A stretch of DNA of 64,000 nucleotides from Tretioscincus oriximinensis (GCA_022410635.1 JAJVDF010000044.1:1854160-1918159); one strand, 5' to 3'. Counted from the stretch's first letter, positions 12,187 to 30,914 are shown. Notes: generated by a model from the sequence alone, not told the origin. Numbers and translations: made by a program.

Positions 12187-12604
12187 GCCTGATGGGATGT
12201 GCTAGACAACTGCTCAGCAAGGGACTAAAGAAAAACCTCCTGGATCTTGCCCAGGAAGCCAATGAATCAACAGTGCCCTTTGCTTAAACATTTCTTCAGG
12301 TGTCAAGTGAGCCTCCATTAGTTTAGCCGTGCCCGTGATTGTGATGTCTAACCAACTGTTACCTTATTTTTTAAAAAAATCCAAAGGTTTTCCTTCTTTG
12401 TTTTTGTTTGCGATAATGACTCCTTCCCTCAGCAGGTTTGCAGCCAGGTAATTTTATTTGCATTCCTGCATTTCTGGTAGAATTCAAAGAATTTGCCCTG
12501 TATTTCTCCTTATTCATGTTGTAAATATATGCTGTTGCAATCTGTTGGTGTTAGTGTTGTTGTTTTAAGCAGGGGGATCGTTGTACAATATGAAAATTAA
12601 AGTA

Positions 12605-13012
12605 GTAGCTATCATAAGTAATAAAAGGTGTGTGGGAGAGTTCAACATCCCAGGTATAACAACCAATGTCAGGGCTTGGAACCTTGGCAGCCTCCAGAGA
12701 CCAAAGTTCTGGGTTGGAAAGTGAGTAAAAGACAGAAAACAGAGGGAAGTAATAGATGGACAGTTCTCTAGGTGGAAAGATGTGAGAAATGGAATACCCC
12801 AGTACTGGAAAGGGAAGGAAAGGAAAGAAGTAAAGGAAGAACAAAGGAAGGAACGGATGGAAGATGGAAGATGAAGAAGAAGAAATAAAGAAGGAAAGGA
12901 AGAAGGAAGAAAAGGAAAATGGAAAGAAAAAGGAATGAAATAAAGACGCAGCAAGTGAAAGGGGGATGGGCGGGAGCGAGGGATGGTGGAAGCATGCATG
13001 GGAGCAAGGGGA
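12605..13012 (+). repeat. Composite repeat R1 with CR1-like core and purine-rich tract
   Basis: It opens GGTGTGTGGGAGAGTTCAAC, runs into a CR1-like stretch (AAAAGACAGAAAACAGAGGG, GGACAGTTCTCT), then a GGAAGGAAAGG-rich tract and GGTGGAAGCATGCATGGGAG. The same order occurs at 59165-59560 and the two flanks recur around the CR1 at 32.9-34.2 kb. Its right end, split off by a SINE, is at 13318-13372. Confidence 0.6.
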
Positions 13013-13015
13013 GAA

Positions 13016-13317
13016 GAAGAAGAACTGGGTTCTTATACCCCGCTTTTCTCACCTTTCAAAGGGACTCAAAGCGGCTTACAAGGGTATTTTGCCCGAATGC
13101 TTACACTCTATCTTCCCCACCAGACTCTGGTGGTTCCCATGTATCTACTTGCAGTCAGTTGCAATTTCTTTCAGTTCCTTCTTTCGAATAGCTGGGTTGG
13201 CTAGAGCTACAGGCTAGTGGAAGGTGCTCAGCCCTCCCCACCTCCCACACAGGGCTTCCAAACCACATCTCCCAGACGAGAGACGAATTCCTAAGCGACT
13301 GAGCTATCCGTGGAGGG
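13016..13317 (-). mobile_element. tRNA-derived SINE (AGCTCAGTCGCTTAGG head)
   Basis: On the minus strand it starts CCACGGATAGCTCAGTCGCT, continues through the CCTGTGTGGGAGGTGGGGAG body and ends GGGGTATAAGAACCCAGTTC plus (TTC)n. It interrupts composite repeat R1, so it is the younger insertion. Confidence 0.85.
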
Positions 13318-14232
13318 GCTAGAGTCTGTTACATTACCGTAAAGCAACGGGCTAATTCCACTAGTTACAAATAATTAGGATTTAAAATTCTTTGAAAAAT
13401 TTCTGTCCCTTCCCCACTAACTTTTTAAGGTGCTGTTTAAACTTCAAAGAGAGTTAGAAAATATTTTCATCATCCAAAAATAACCCAACACCTGTTCAGA
13501 GGAAAGCTCCATCAGACACACAGCCAAAGTAGACTAGAGTTTTTATTAAAAAGAAATGAGGTGATGGCATTTCTTTCACAGTTGCCATTATTGCTGCAGG
13601 GTTCATACAGTGTTTGCCATCCGAGTACATTACTATCTATTGGAAGCGTACGTGAATTCCAACCCCTGTCCTTCATATAGCATGCTGATCGCTGCCGAAC
13701 GAACTACACGGTAATTGTGCTTCTCAGATACGAAATAGCTGAGTAGAATAGTATTGTTATGGGTTACCTTACCCTGTGACCAAATATGGAAAATCTTCAG
13801 AGGTTTCTTTCTTTCTTTCTAGATCATTATCACAAAATGTAAGCTTGGAGGAGGAACCAGTGAGACAGCAAAGCAGGTGACAATAAATTATTCATGGTAG
13901 AAAAAAAACTGCTAGAGGTTGCAAAGAGCTCCGCTATGGATTTCTTGACATTGGCTTGAGTTAGCAATCAAGTGGCAAGCATGCTTCAGCCTTCGTTAGT
14001 GCAAAGTAAGGCACATTGGGATAAAGGAACCTGTTACACCTCTAAACTCACACCTGTGTATGCTTTTGTGTGTGGGGGAGCATAAGTATTCCAAGACAGA
14101 CCAGAAAAAGAACTTTGAGGTACTGGTTGACAGCTAGATGAAAGTGTCAACCCACTGAATAGTAGCAGCTAAAAAGTCCCAGTCCCCAGAAAGGAATAGT
14201 TAGCAAATATGCATCATTTCCACCACCACCAT

Positions 14233-14366
14233 CACTATTACTATTTTTTCTTCTTTTTCTTCTTTCTTTTTCTTCTTCTTTCTTTTTCTTCTTTCTTTTT
14301 CCTCTTCTTTCTTTTTCTTCTTCTTTCTTTTTCTTCTTTCTTCTTCTTCTGCTTCTTCTTCTGATG
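14233..14366. repeat. Polypyrimidine (TTC/TTTTC) tract
   Basis: Nearly pure C/T run built from TTCTT and TTTTC units; it follows a short (CAC)n stretch. Confidence 0.9.
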
Positions 14367-14393
14367 ATGATTACACTCCTTTCATCAATAGCT

Positions 14394-14562
14394 TTCTCCA
14401 CAACAGATACCCTGTAAAGTAGGCAAGGCTGAGAGAGTTCTAAAGAACTGTGACTGGCCCAAGTTCACCCAGCTGGCTTCCTGGCGGAGTGTGGAATTGA
14501 ACCGAGAGGCTCCCAGATAAGAGTTCCGCACTCTTATCATTATACCAAAAAGGCTTCCAAAA
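14394..14562 (-). mobile_element. tRNA-derived SINE (second family)
   Basis: The reverse complement reads GTATAATGATAAGAGTGCGG, then TCGGTTCAATTCCACACTCC (B-box-like), then GCCAGTCACAGTTCTTTAGA. It matches 25357-25490 (minus) and 49765-49998 (plus). Confidence 0.75.
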
Positions 14563-14877
14563 TGCGTTCATATGCTTTAACCAGTTACCTCTTAAATGCT
14601 GTCTTTCACAGCTGAAGAGAACATTGCAGGCTCATTTCATGAAGGAATTGTTCCAGCCTCTGGATCATTTTGATTGTTTCTTTTCTGCATTTTTTACAGT
14701 TCCAAAATAACCTTTTTGGGAGGAGATGATCAGATGTTCTGAATGCGACCGTGGACAAAATGCTTTCCATTTTATTTTCTGTACTCTTTCTAATGAGCTC
14801 TTGTAAACGAAACTCACAAGTTAATGCAACCTTCGATCAGTGACTTAACAGTGAGGCAGAAGATGGCCAGAGTCAGA

Positions 14878-15255
14878 TTCGTACTTTTATAGAATCATAG
14901 AAACAGAATTGGAAAGGACTTCCAGGGTCATGGGGTCCAACCTCTTGCCCAATACAGGATTCACTAAACCATCCCAGCTTCTGTTTGAAAACTTCCAGCA
15001 AAGAAGAACTCACCATCACCTGTGTCAACTTATTCCACTGGTTTATCACCCTTATGGTCAGAAAGTATTTTCTGATATCTAATCTATTACTACTTCCTTG
15101 TAGTTTCATCCCATTGTTTCTAGTCCTTCCATGTGCCAATGAGAACAATGCTGATCTCAGGTCTCCTCTCAGTCTTTTTTGCATACTAGATCCTTTACCC
15201 ATTCCTCATAGGGCATGGTTTCCAGATTTTAATCAATTTTCAATCCTGAATGCTT
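14878..15255 (-). mobile_element. CR1-type LINE fragment (chicken-CR1-like)
   Basis: The minus strand encodes LRGDLRSALFSLAHGRTRNN followed by a GMKLQGSSNRLDIRKYFLT-like stretch and a 3' end with AAGTCCTTTCCAATTCTGTT. This is the usual CR1 ORF2 C-terminus plus 3' UTR. Confidence 0.8.
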
Positions 15256-16786
15256 TGACTAAACCAGTTTATTCCTGGTTTAGTGCAGCTGTTGAGGACT
15301 AAAGTTGAATTAAAAAATTGTATCCGACTCCGGCCTTTCTAATGGAGAGGTGACCTTTCTGCTGGCCCATGCACTTAGATGTGACTATCATGCCTAATTA
15401 GAAATCAAGTTGCCGAGGTGCAACATAGAGTCTTACTATACCCATTTGCCAGTGAAAGAAGTGAAAGTTCTGGCTTTCAAAATCTGGAAAGTGACAAGTA
15501 AAAAAGATGAGAAAGGGAAAAGCAATTTTAAATTTTCGACTGGAATAAAAATAGGTGTCTAATTAGCAGCCTCTGTTGAACAAGAACATTTTCAGCTGGG
15601 GGTGTGCGGAAACCCTTATTCGATGTTGCTGAAACCATTTGACGGCCAGCAGTAGGGTGTGATGTGGATTCTGTGGTATATACAGTACTTCAAAAATAAT
15701 TTAAAGTGATGTTAGTACAAGTTAGTAGCACTGTACCACCTTACCTTTGCGTCAACTGAATTGGGTTGAGTGCTCTTATACCTCGTTCCCCCTGGACACA
15801 TCATATCCTTGAAGATCTTTATTCAGTCTAGCAATCAAAATGTCTTCAGTCTTACAGGAATCAAAGCTGGAAATTGTGGGCTGAAGCCAGCAGAATGGCT
15901 CCCTTTCATCTCCCTCTTTGCTGGACTTGCTAAGAACAACAGTGAGTGATGTTCCATCCACATGACTGCCTTTTCTAGCAGTACATCTATATTGATATAT
16001 AGGGCTACTATATACTCATGGAGTTGAGGCACATAGTTCACAAGCAGGAATAAACTGCTTTTTTCCCTCTGAAGATTTACCTACAATTCCTATAAACCCC
16101 TGTTGTAGATCATGTCTTCCAATTGGGTGCTTCTTTTAAAATCATTCTCCTTTGCTGAGGCTCCAATTTAAAAGGAAAACAATTTTCCTTTTAAAACTGC
16201 CTGAGTGCGAGGGGTCTTTTCTTCACCCTTGCTCCTTTTTCAGTAGGGAAAAAGTTTAAAACTTCCAATCCTCTTCTGCTGTTACTAGTCTTAGGGGCTC
16301 TTGTACATGATGTCTACATGGCGCCTTATGTTGCTATAGCCGGACATCATGCTCCAAAAGATGCACAGAAGTGCAGCCAGAAAAAGAGCTATAATAGCCT
16401 TTCTTAGCACTATGATACTAGGATTCCCACTATTACTTGTGGAAAATTTCCCAAACTCACACTTTTATAGTCTGAAATAAACAATGTGTGGATGCACCTG
16501 GGTACTGTATTCTAGCCTGAGTTGCTCACTTTCAGAAACAAGCAGATGAATGGAAGGAGAGATTGAATGAAGAGGAAGAGAAGCTAAGTGCTGCACAGTC
16601 CTAGCTAAAAGCTTAAGACGCATCTGCCTTGGTACTGCCAGGATGGAGGCAAGAGAAGAAGAAAAAGAGGAAGAGAAAGTAGTAAGAAAAGATTGATACA
16701 ATGTAACACAGGGCTGGAACAAGTTCTTAAAAATGGTTACAAGCGGATGGGGGACTGGCTGGGGCATTATATAAATATCTAACAAA

Positions 16787-17640
16787 TGGTAAAGGACATG
16801 TAGCAGAATCTTAGGAAAAATCTGGAATTTGGATACAATAGTTCAGACCAATTTATTAAGAGAAGATTGAATGAAGCTGGCAGCCAGAAAAATGAAAGGT
16901 TAAAGGAATTAAGGGTTCAAAGTATTACACAGGTAGTATTGGACCACGGTAGCTTTAACATATACAAAGAAAGGAACGAATAAAAAATATTGGCACTGTA
17001 AAAAATTTAAAGGGACATATTGGCATCAGTGGTGGGAGTGTGAAGAAGTTAAAAAAATTCTAGAATTTTGTGACAAGCCAAATAAATTAAATTATAGGAT
17101 CAGTGCATAATTGGACAGGAGATGAATTATGTTTTGAAAAATCAAACATTCGTGGAGGGTTACATGACTTAATAGAGCAATTATTAATGGCAGCAGCATC
17201 GGTTATTACTCGTTACTGGAAAGACAAGTCTCAATGGACACTGGAACGTTGGCATTATTATATCTTGGAGCAGCTTCAGTTTGATATAACAAATGAAAAA
17301 AGAGACATTTGGATGGGAGATCGGCAAGAGGACTGGGAATTAGTGAGAACGAGATGGGACAGACTGTTAAAAATGGATAAAGACTTATCTGGAAAAGACA
17401 CTTTATATGCTGAAATTAAAAGACTGATGGATACATTTGATTGTAAAAACTCCATAGCAGCAACAGAGGGGGATTGGGAGAGGGGGAGGGAGGGGGAAGT
17501 TAATATTGTTAAAAGTTGCAGTAGATTACAACTGATTATTTGTAAAATTTTCTTCTTGTAATTTATGTTCTTACATTGTTGATTGAAATCAGATGTTTTT
17601 TTCGTCTGACGGCTTACTTTCTATGTTCCCCAGAAGGCTG
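16787..17640 (+). mobile_element. 5'-truncated L1-like LINE fragment
   Basis: The plus strand encodes an ORF2 C-terminus: a Cys/His knuckle (YWHCKKFKGTYWHQWWECEE, about 16985-17055) that is interrupted by stops. A longer open stretch at 17103-17561 follows, with WKDKSQWTLERWHYYILEQL. The 3' UTR lies downstream. The knuckle and the Trp-rich tail are typical of L1 elements. The frame is broken, so the copy is dead. Confidence 0.7.
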
Positions 17641-17808
17641 TGTTGGTTCCCATTTACCTAGTTGCAGTCCATTGCAATTTCTTGCAATTCTTGCTTTCGA
17701 TTGGCTAGAGCTACAGGCTCGCCCCTCCCCATGTCCGACACAGGACCTCTAAACCTGATCTCTCATATGGGAGACCATCTCCTTAGTGACTGCACCATCT
17801 TTCCCTGC
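17629..17808 (-). mobile_element. tRNA-derived SINE fragment
   Basis: Middle and head of the same family as 13016-13317: GTTGCAGTCCATTGCAATTT, GGCTAGAGCTACAGGC, then CACTAAGGAGATGG on the minus strand. The 3' tail is missing. Confidence 0.65.
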
Positions 17809-18227
17809 TTCTTCTGCTTGGTGGATTACTATGTGGGACAGAATATTGGATTACATAGCTTGTAATCGAATCCAACAGAACTCTTCTAGGACCATTTTTT
17901 AAAAAAAATCGTAATAACTTGTTTTGCTCTAATGAGCTCAGGATGTTTTCCTGGCCAATACTGTTTCTCCCATCGTAACCACACTGCAAGCCTACTGGAA
18001 TAGAGCAAGTAAGAATAAGACTTACTTGTCAAATATTGCAAATACTTCAAAACTTGTGCAATTCAGAGAATATAGTTTAGACACAGGTCTTATCCCAGAT
18101 TATATCCCAGGATAGGAATCTATCACCCTCATGCTGGTACAGACTACAGCAGGCCTAATTCAGAAGGTGCTGCTTCTGCATATATAGGGTTGCCATATTT
18201 TGGCAGCCCAAAACCGGGACAGGGTGG

Positions 18228-18315
18228 GTGGGGGCACACGGATGCGCATGCGCGCGCGCACACACACGCATGCATACACACACACACATGCACGCACGCA
18301 CACACGGACGCTTGT
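18228..18315. repeat. CA/GCACAC-rich microsatellite
   Basis: Alternating purine-pyrimidine run with GCGCGCGCACACACACGC, including a (GC)n core. Confidence 0.85.
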
Positions 18316-19188
18316 GGTGAGACAGGCAGACCAAGTCACAGCAGGCGCTAAACCCCGCCTCCAACAGAGGATCAGCTACGGCACGTTTCGAGGTTCCTTC
18401 CAGGACCCTGGAAAGCGTTGCTCAGGCTGCAGCCATCAGCCCTGACAGCTCCTTTGCCTTTAAAATCCTGGATTTTTACATTCCCTGTGGCAGCATCGGG
18501 GAATGTAAAAATCTGGGATTTTTTCTTAAAACCTTGAGGGGACTATATTTTAGTCCCCAAAGCTGGGATTGTCCCGCCTTCCCGGGACGTATGGCAACCT
18601 TATGCATATATGACATTGACCATGCAGCTGGAATAGCTTTGGGGAGTATAGGTGCTCTCTCCCAATATAGAACATTTATTATTTTGGTCCTCAAGATCCA
18701 TAGTTCATGAATCGATATTTCTCAGTGCTGCTGCCCTTTTCAACTGCTGTTACTCACATTTGGTCATCTCTTCCTACCACCTGTTTTCTTCCACCCCAGA
18801 GCGGGCCTCTGCAACTGCAATAGAGGAGTCACAGCACATTGACTGACCAGATATTCTGAGGACTAAACTGGGACAATTAATATGTTCATGAATATGCAAA
18901 TCACTCCCCAACATGCATACCCCTCTGAAATCCCTTCACGAGAAATCAGCGGAGCACGCTAGAATTTTTTGAAGCATAGGAGAAATTTGCATTTTTTTTA
19001 TTTTTTTACTGAGGGTTCGGTACGTTCTAGAGCTGGCCCTGATTGCCAGAGCCCCCTAGTGGTAAGTTGCAGTGAATTTTTAATATATATGTATGAATAT
19101 ATATTAATATATATATCCCTAAACAAAAAAATGGGGAAATCCCACCATGAGAGTGGGGTAGACAACCCAAAATTGTATTTCCCCACTG

Positions 19189-19400
19189 TAGGCTGACCAG
19201 ATGACCCCTTCTGGGGTGTGTGAAAACCCGGTTTTGCAGTGACTCCCGGTTTTTCCTGAGCGAAAAAAAAATAAAAAAAAGAAATTTCTTTCAAAAATGT
19301 TTTTTTAAAAAATAAAATAAAATTCCTCAGCAAAAGCCATGAGGTACTCCAAAACAGGGTTTCTAGCCCCTCCCAAAAAAGGGGTCATCTGGTCAGCCTA
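19189..19400. mobile_element. Foldback MITE, TAGGCTGACC family, copy M2
   Basis: Inverted-repeat element with TAGGCTGACCAGATGACCCC and its reverse complement at the ends. CCCACTG lies directly outside both ends (a 7-bp match, consistent with an 8-bp duplication that slipped by one base). Confidence 0.75.
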
Positions 19401-19559
19401 CCCACTGTCAACCCTGATTCCCATCTTGTCAGCCTAGACAGCACAGAAACTTCCTTCTGCTTCACCAAGAATGCCTGTGAAGGGGATGGGACAGGGAAGA
19501 AAGTTATAGAACAGGGGAGTCAAAAACAGCCAAGTCCCATCTGGGTGGAAAATATGTAG

Positions 19560-19560
19560 G

Positions 19561-19591
<31 letters not shown>

Positions 19592-19790
19592 TAAAATAAA
19601 ATAAAATAAAATAATAATTAAAATAATTAAAATAATTAAAATAAAATAATAAAAATAAAATAATAAAAATAATAAAAATAAAATAATAAAAATAATAATA
19701 AAAATAATTAAAATAATTAAAATAATAATAAAAAAAATTAAAATTAAAATTAAAATTAAAATTAAAATTAAAATTAAAATTAAAATAATG
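19560..19790. repeat. Complex AAT / ATTAAA low-complexity block
   Basis: Blocks of (AAT)n, (AAAT)n, and (AATTAA)n in succession. The open frames here are low-complexity artefacts. Confidence 0.9.
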
Positions 19791-21017
19791 CGCAAGTATC
19801 CAATAGTCTAATTAAAATCCAGAAAATATGCAAAAAAAATTGCAAACAAAAGTAGCAGTGAAAAAATATTTTACTAGGAAAACTGGAGCATGATGTAATG
19901 AAATTAAATCTAAGGTTGATTCTCCAGATTTAACCCTCTCTATGTGTATGGAAGATATTATATAAAAGGGGGTGGGGGATAAGAGGGAGGAGGAGTATAT
20001 AAAAAAGATTTTAAAACATTGTAAGAAGGGTAAAAAGGAAATGAAATGTAATATGTGGTTATCAATCAAATGTTTTAAAATGGAAGCCTCCTTATACCAC
20101 TCCAGCAACACCATCTACTGACTGTTTTGCTGTCACTGCATTGAACCTCTGAAAAGGAAAAATGTTCCTAACGATGAATTCACACGAAGCCATCCACTTG
20201 GGGCCTGCGTGCCACAGTATACACTAGCGTGCGGGTGCCTGGTTTCTATTCCAATATATAATCCAGAACAAGGCTCAGTGCCAATCCACCCCTGGCATCC
20301 ACCATCGTGAAACCCTTTCTGCAGAAATTACCCCATCTGAAGCATAAACTTAAAAATATACCACTGCAACTGCTTCTCCCCTCTAACAGTAGTTTCCCAT
20401 AGCAAATAACAACGTCTCTTTGGTTCTCAATGCATTTATTGGTTTTTGTAGAAATTTTGATCACATTCCTTCTGATGCAAGTGTAGTAAAAATGTGTCAT
20501 TAAAGTACCTGCTTTCCTGATGCCTTTTAGTCATATCCGGCTTAGTCCACTTTTAGAATGGAAAAACTGCAAGGGAAGTCAGTAATAATTTTCCTTTCAC
20601 TAAAATTAAATTAAAATTACATTAAAAGCGGCTTTTCTGAGCATGAGAATGCCCAAATAACTCTTTGCTCATGTATTTTCTCACTTTGAAAGGGGACTGA
20701 AACTGGATTAAAACTTAGGGGTGACCTGGGCTTTGACGGCCATGTGGAGTGATTTCCTCCAGATTGAGTAATTGGGGGGCTTTCAGATCCAAGAAGTTTG
20801 GTGTAAGCTCAAGCAGCTGGATGCTATAATCCAGCAACATCACCTAGAGATCCCCAGGTCCCATTCCTAATGTGTTTGGGTCTCAAAAGCATGCCATCTC
20901 TATTTCATACAGGAGCACAAAAAGCGAAATTTTTGCCATTTCCTTATCAAGCCCTGGGAATGCACGAGGTGCTGTACATATTGAACAAAAACAAGCTCCT
21001 ATGGAGTACAAATGATT

Positions 21018-21245
21018 ACAGTACAATCCTGGATAGCTTTAAGACAGGATTAGACAAGACCATGGGTACAAAGGGTAGAAATAGCTACTAGGATGTATGT
21101 CTTTATATTGCCTCCAGGTCGGAGGAACAGGCAGGTTTCCTGAAATAGCATTTGCAGGGTGTCTTCTTCTGTTCCAGACTGCCCAGGTGCAATTGGTGGG
21201 CCTCTGTGTGAAACAGAATGCTGGACTAATGAGCTCCAGCCTGGT
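21018..21245 (+). mobile_element. CR1 LINE 3' end
   Basis: Covers the last ORF2 codons (AGCTTTAAGACAGGATTAGAC) and the 3' UTR up to GAATGCTGGACTAATGAGCTC. Confidence 0.8.
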
Positions 21246-21274
21246 TCAAACAAGATATACAGATAGTGTGGAAG

Positions 21275-21458
21275 TAGGCTGACCAGATGACCCCTTTTGG
21301 GGTGTGTGGAAACACGATTTTGGGGTGCCTCCTGGTTTTTGCTGAGGAAATTTTTTTTTAAAAAAATTAGGAAAAAAATTTCCTCAACAAAAAACGGGAG
21401 GCACCCCAAAATCGAGTTTTCAACACACACCCCCAAAAGGGATCATCTGGTCAGCTTA
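21275..21458. mobile_element. Foldback MITE, TAGGCTGACC family, copy M3
   Basis: Same inverted-repeat architecture as M1. The flanks TGTGGAAG and CATGGAAG share six of eight bases, consistent with a decayed 8-bp duplication. Confidence 0.75.
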
Positions 21459-22220
21459 CATGGAAGGAAGGAAATTAGTAACAACAGTGATGGAGACTGT
21501 TTCGAAATAAGGCCCAACATGGCAATGTGTCTCTAGGTCAATCAACTGACAGAAAAAAACTGTTGGTTATGTAGCCTGTGGAGGCAAGACCTCCCAACCC
21601 TGCCCTAATGTCACTCTGTACCTGTGTGCACACATGGTGACATCATGGTGGCTGCCACTGTGGGAGCTGAGTGCCTTCCCCAGGGTGGACCAGGCCAGAG
21701 CAATGCGTATTGTCCCAGCCAGCAGTTGGTCTGCCCCTGGGAGAGGCCTGTCACATTTGGAGCACCTTCCCCAGTGGTGAACCACATTTTATGTAACACT
21801 AAAGCCTGCATTTGTGGGCTTCCACACTATTTCTTAAATAACCTCCATTCAATGCTCCCTTTCTTCAACTATGAATTTCAGTAGCATGGGTAGATTTCTC
21901 TCTATTGAAGGCCAGAGATCAAAGAGGCAATATAACCCTTTATCACTATTGCGGGAATATTGAGTAATGTTTACTAGTGCCGGACGGCAACTTTGGACAT
22001 TCGCTGCTTCCTACAGTGTTTAATTTATTAGTGGCACTTGGCTACATAACTACTCCTGCTGTCACATGAGTTTTGGCCATTTTTCTAATTAGTGCTACAA
22101 TGTTGGTTAAGAAGCAGGTGGCACAGTCCCTGTGGTCTCCCATATGCATACTTGTGTGTCCTTAGAACCGCCATAAAAAGTGATGGATTTCCCCTTCACT
22201 TCTAAGGAAGCTTCTTGAGG

Positions 22221-22226
22221 TTTATT
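22221..22226 (-). terminator. Candidate polyadenylation signal for the C13orf42 homologue
   Basis: AATAAA on the minus strand, about 425 bp past the stop codon at 22652. Position is plausible but unsupported by any transcript. Confidence 0.3.
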
Positions 22227-22651
22227 CTAGTATAAGGAAAAGCTCCAAAATGTCCTGAGCCCATGTCTGTTGTTTTGATTACATTCTGTTGTGCTCTATT
22301 CTAACAAGGGAAGTGAAAACAACCATTTGAAATTACTGAAAGAGCCATGTCCATTGTTAGCACGCATATATCAAGCATTCTGTTTGTGGGAGAAAATTCC
22401 CCAAGTTCATGGACATGAAAGACTCTGTTACTTCCCGGCAAAAAAGTGAAAATAATGCTTTGCTTCCATATTATTTGTGCTTTCCAGCATTGGAAAAAGC
22501 TCAGACATTGAAGTCCAATCCCTGGGAAGCTCTATGAATTACATGCATCAAACGAACAAGTACTCCAGCAAATGCAAAAAGGCTGTTCAGAAAAATTCTG
22601 AATTCTTTAGTGCAAGTGACCTCACTTTGAACCTTTTGCAATATTTCTATG

Positions 22652-28798
<6,147 letters not shown>

Positions 28799-29557
28799 CT
28801 TGCCTTTATTTTTTCACATCTTTCACCTGTCCATAACCTTGATTTAGGGTCCTGTTTCTGTCCGTGTTTCTTGCCTACTGCAGAAAGAAATAAGCTTAAC
28901 TTCAGGCATTAATAATTAGGATCCAATCAATTTCCAACTCTTCCCCCTAGAATATATCTTCATTTATATTTGACCACTGCTGGGCAAAACGCCACGTACC
29001 TTTTCTCAATCGTATTATTCCTTAACTCACCAGGATTTCGGTTCACCTTACCACTGCACAGTTTAGGACTGCTTTTGCGCTGACCATGGTGCTGATGAGT
29101 CTGTACAGTTTTTTAAAAATAATTTTGTTGAGAGATCACAAGATATTTGTTAATATAGCTGAAGATTTAATGTTGACAAATGAAAATATGCCAGCACCCT
29201 AGGATGCCATGGTTTTTCTGCATACCTCCTGCCTACAGAACCGTGTAAGCCATCTGACGACGATTTCAAGGGATTCTGTTTTCTGTGCTATGGCAACGAA
29301 GAGACGGTTACACTATCCGGTAACAGTTCATTGTTAGAATAAAGTGGACTAGAATATCCGGATCTATTACATGCACAATAACCTGATCACGGGAGACTGT
29401 CCATCGAATAAAGTTTTGTTCCAAAATACACTCGGTTAACAAAGATAGTTTAACATTTTGACATTTGCAAATTAGCCTCGGAGAAGAAATGGTCAGGGAC
29501 AAGACAGACAGATTCTACCAACCCCTAATATCAGTTAAAACCTTGTATGTTCTAGAT

Positions 29558-29745
29558 TAGGCTGACCAGATGACCCCTTTTGGGGGGGGTTGAAAACCTG
29601 TTTTGGGGGTGCCTCCCAATTTTTTCTGAGGAAATTTTTTTCAAAAAAAATTTTTTTGAATTTTTTTTTTACTTTTTTTTCCTCAGAAAAAACCCCTAAA
29701 CGGGTTTTCAACCCCCCTCCCAAAAGGGGTCATCTGGTCAGCCTA
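29558..29745. mobile_element. Foldback MITE, TAGGCTGACC family, copy M4
   Basis: TAGGCTGACCAGATGACCCC at the left and its reverse complement at the right, with long T/A runs in the middle. No clear target duplication remains (TTCTAGAT against CGTTAGGC). Confidence 0.75.
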
Positions 29746-29971
29746 CGTTAGGCAGCTCCAGCGTGTCCTTTGCTTTGATCCTTTGCAAGAAAGTAACACC
29801 ACCTATCTTTGTATCCTGGCTGGTGTCCCTGGAAAGACACAAAGATATAGACAAGAACTGAACTCCGAGTGCCCTGAAGCCACAAGTGCGGTTTAAACGG
29901 CATTTTCCTCCACACAGATCTGGGCCTTGAGCTTATGACAGCAGGAAGGAACAGGCTTATATCATCTAGGT

Positions 29972-30160
29972 CAGACCTGGGCAAGGGGCGGCCCGAGGGC
30001 CACATGCGGCCCTCCTACTGTCTCTGACCGGCCCTCCCCCTCTTAGCTCAGAGTTATATACAGTATTGGGTAGAACTGAGTTAACTATATTAATCCGGCC
30101 CTCTAAAACCACCGCGATTTCTCATGCGGCCCCTTGGGAAAAATTAATTGCCCACCCCTG
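29972..30160. mobile_element. Short non-autonomous hAT element
   Basis: 189 bp starting CAGACCTGGGCAAGGGGCGG and ending AATTGCCCACCCCTG, so the ends form imperfect inverted repeats (CAGNNNTGGGCAA type). It is flanked by an exact 8-bp duplication ATCTAGGT at 29964-29971 and 30161-30168. Both traits are diagnostic of hAT transposons. Confidence 0.88.
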
Positions 30161-30841
30161 ATCTAGGTAGTCATATATGAAATATATTTTTCCCAAGAAT
30201 AATTGTGGGGAAGATCAAATATGTGATTCTTGCTGAATTCGCAAGCATTGGCTTTAAGAAAGGGTTAGGCAAATTCATGGATTGCTAGAATGGATCTCCT
30301 AGTGCTGCCACCAGGTTCCAGAGACAATCAGGGTGCTTCTAGACACCACTTGTGGACGATCAAAAGCAGGCTGAAGTTTCTGTTTGAGGCGCTCAGAAGA
30401 CTGAGGCAGGATGCAGGACGCGGCTCCTCTTCTGTCCTGATGTTTTTATCAACTGCTTCTGTTGTAGAATCCAGACCGCTCCACCCCCTCAATGTATTCA
30501 TCTCAGTATCTACCTTTTGCTTTTAGCAGTCAGGAACTACTAAAGAAGGAAAATTCACTGCAGATTTGTAAAGGAGGAAAACCTCCTAGTTCCTCCTCCA
30601 AGTCTTAATCCAGTTTCCGTCTGTTTTCAAAAGGGAAGGAACTGCTGAGCAGCCAAGGGAGGGAGACCTTGTTCACTTTTAGCATTTCCTCAACATTTGA
30701 TTTTGATAACGTGGAAGCAAAAATTACTGGACCACTTTGCTGTTGTTTCTTTTTTTTCCATNCTGAAAATAAACTGAAGTTGGGTTAAACTTTAAGTGTG
30801 GCCCCTGGTGTACGATGGGCTTCCAGTTTCTTTACTTCCAC

Positions 30842-30914
30842 TCGGGGCCTGCCATAGCCTGCCCTAGCATGGGGTTGGCAGGCTCCTATTCCGAGGGGCA
30901 GCCCAGGAGAGGGC
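30842..30914 (-). repeat. Palindromic repeat, half copy, in the FAM124A promoter
   Basis: CGGGGCCTGCCATAGCCTGC and the following 53 bp are nearly the reverse complement of 31597-31672 (about 88% by eye). The two lie either side of FAM124A exon 1 in inverted orientation. Confidence 0.7.

Larger units (their letters stand above)
28799..30800. other. Intergenic, C13orf42 homologue to FAM124A
   Basis: The two genes diverge from this 2.4-kb interval. It holds a foldback MITE and a hAT-type element (listed) but no other coding sequence. The C13orf42-side promoter is not evident: no CpG island lies next to 28799. Confidence 0.6.

Noticed and set aside
12551..13217. Overlapping open frames on both strands, up to 144 codons
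   Set aside because: They lie across composite repeat R1, a purine-rich run and a reverse SINE. The same residues recur wherever the SINE recurs.
17103..17561. 152-codon open frame
   Set aside because: It is the C-terminal part of a broken L1-like ORF2.
18155..18445. Open frames rich in Cys/Val or Arg/Thr/His
   Set aside because: They translate the CA/GC microsatellite.
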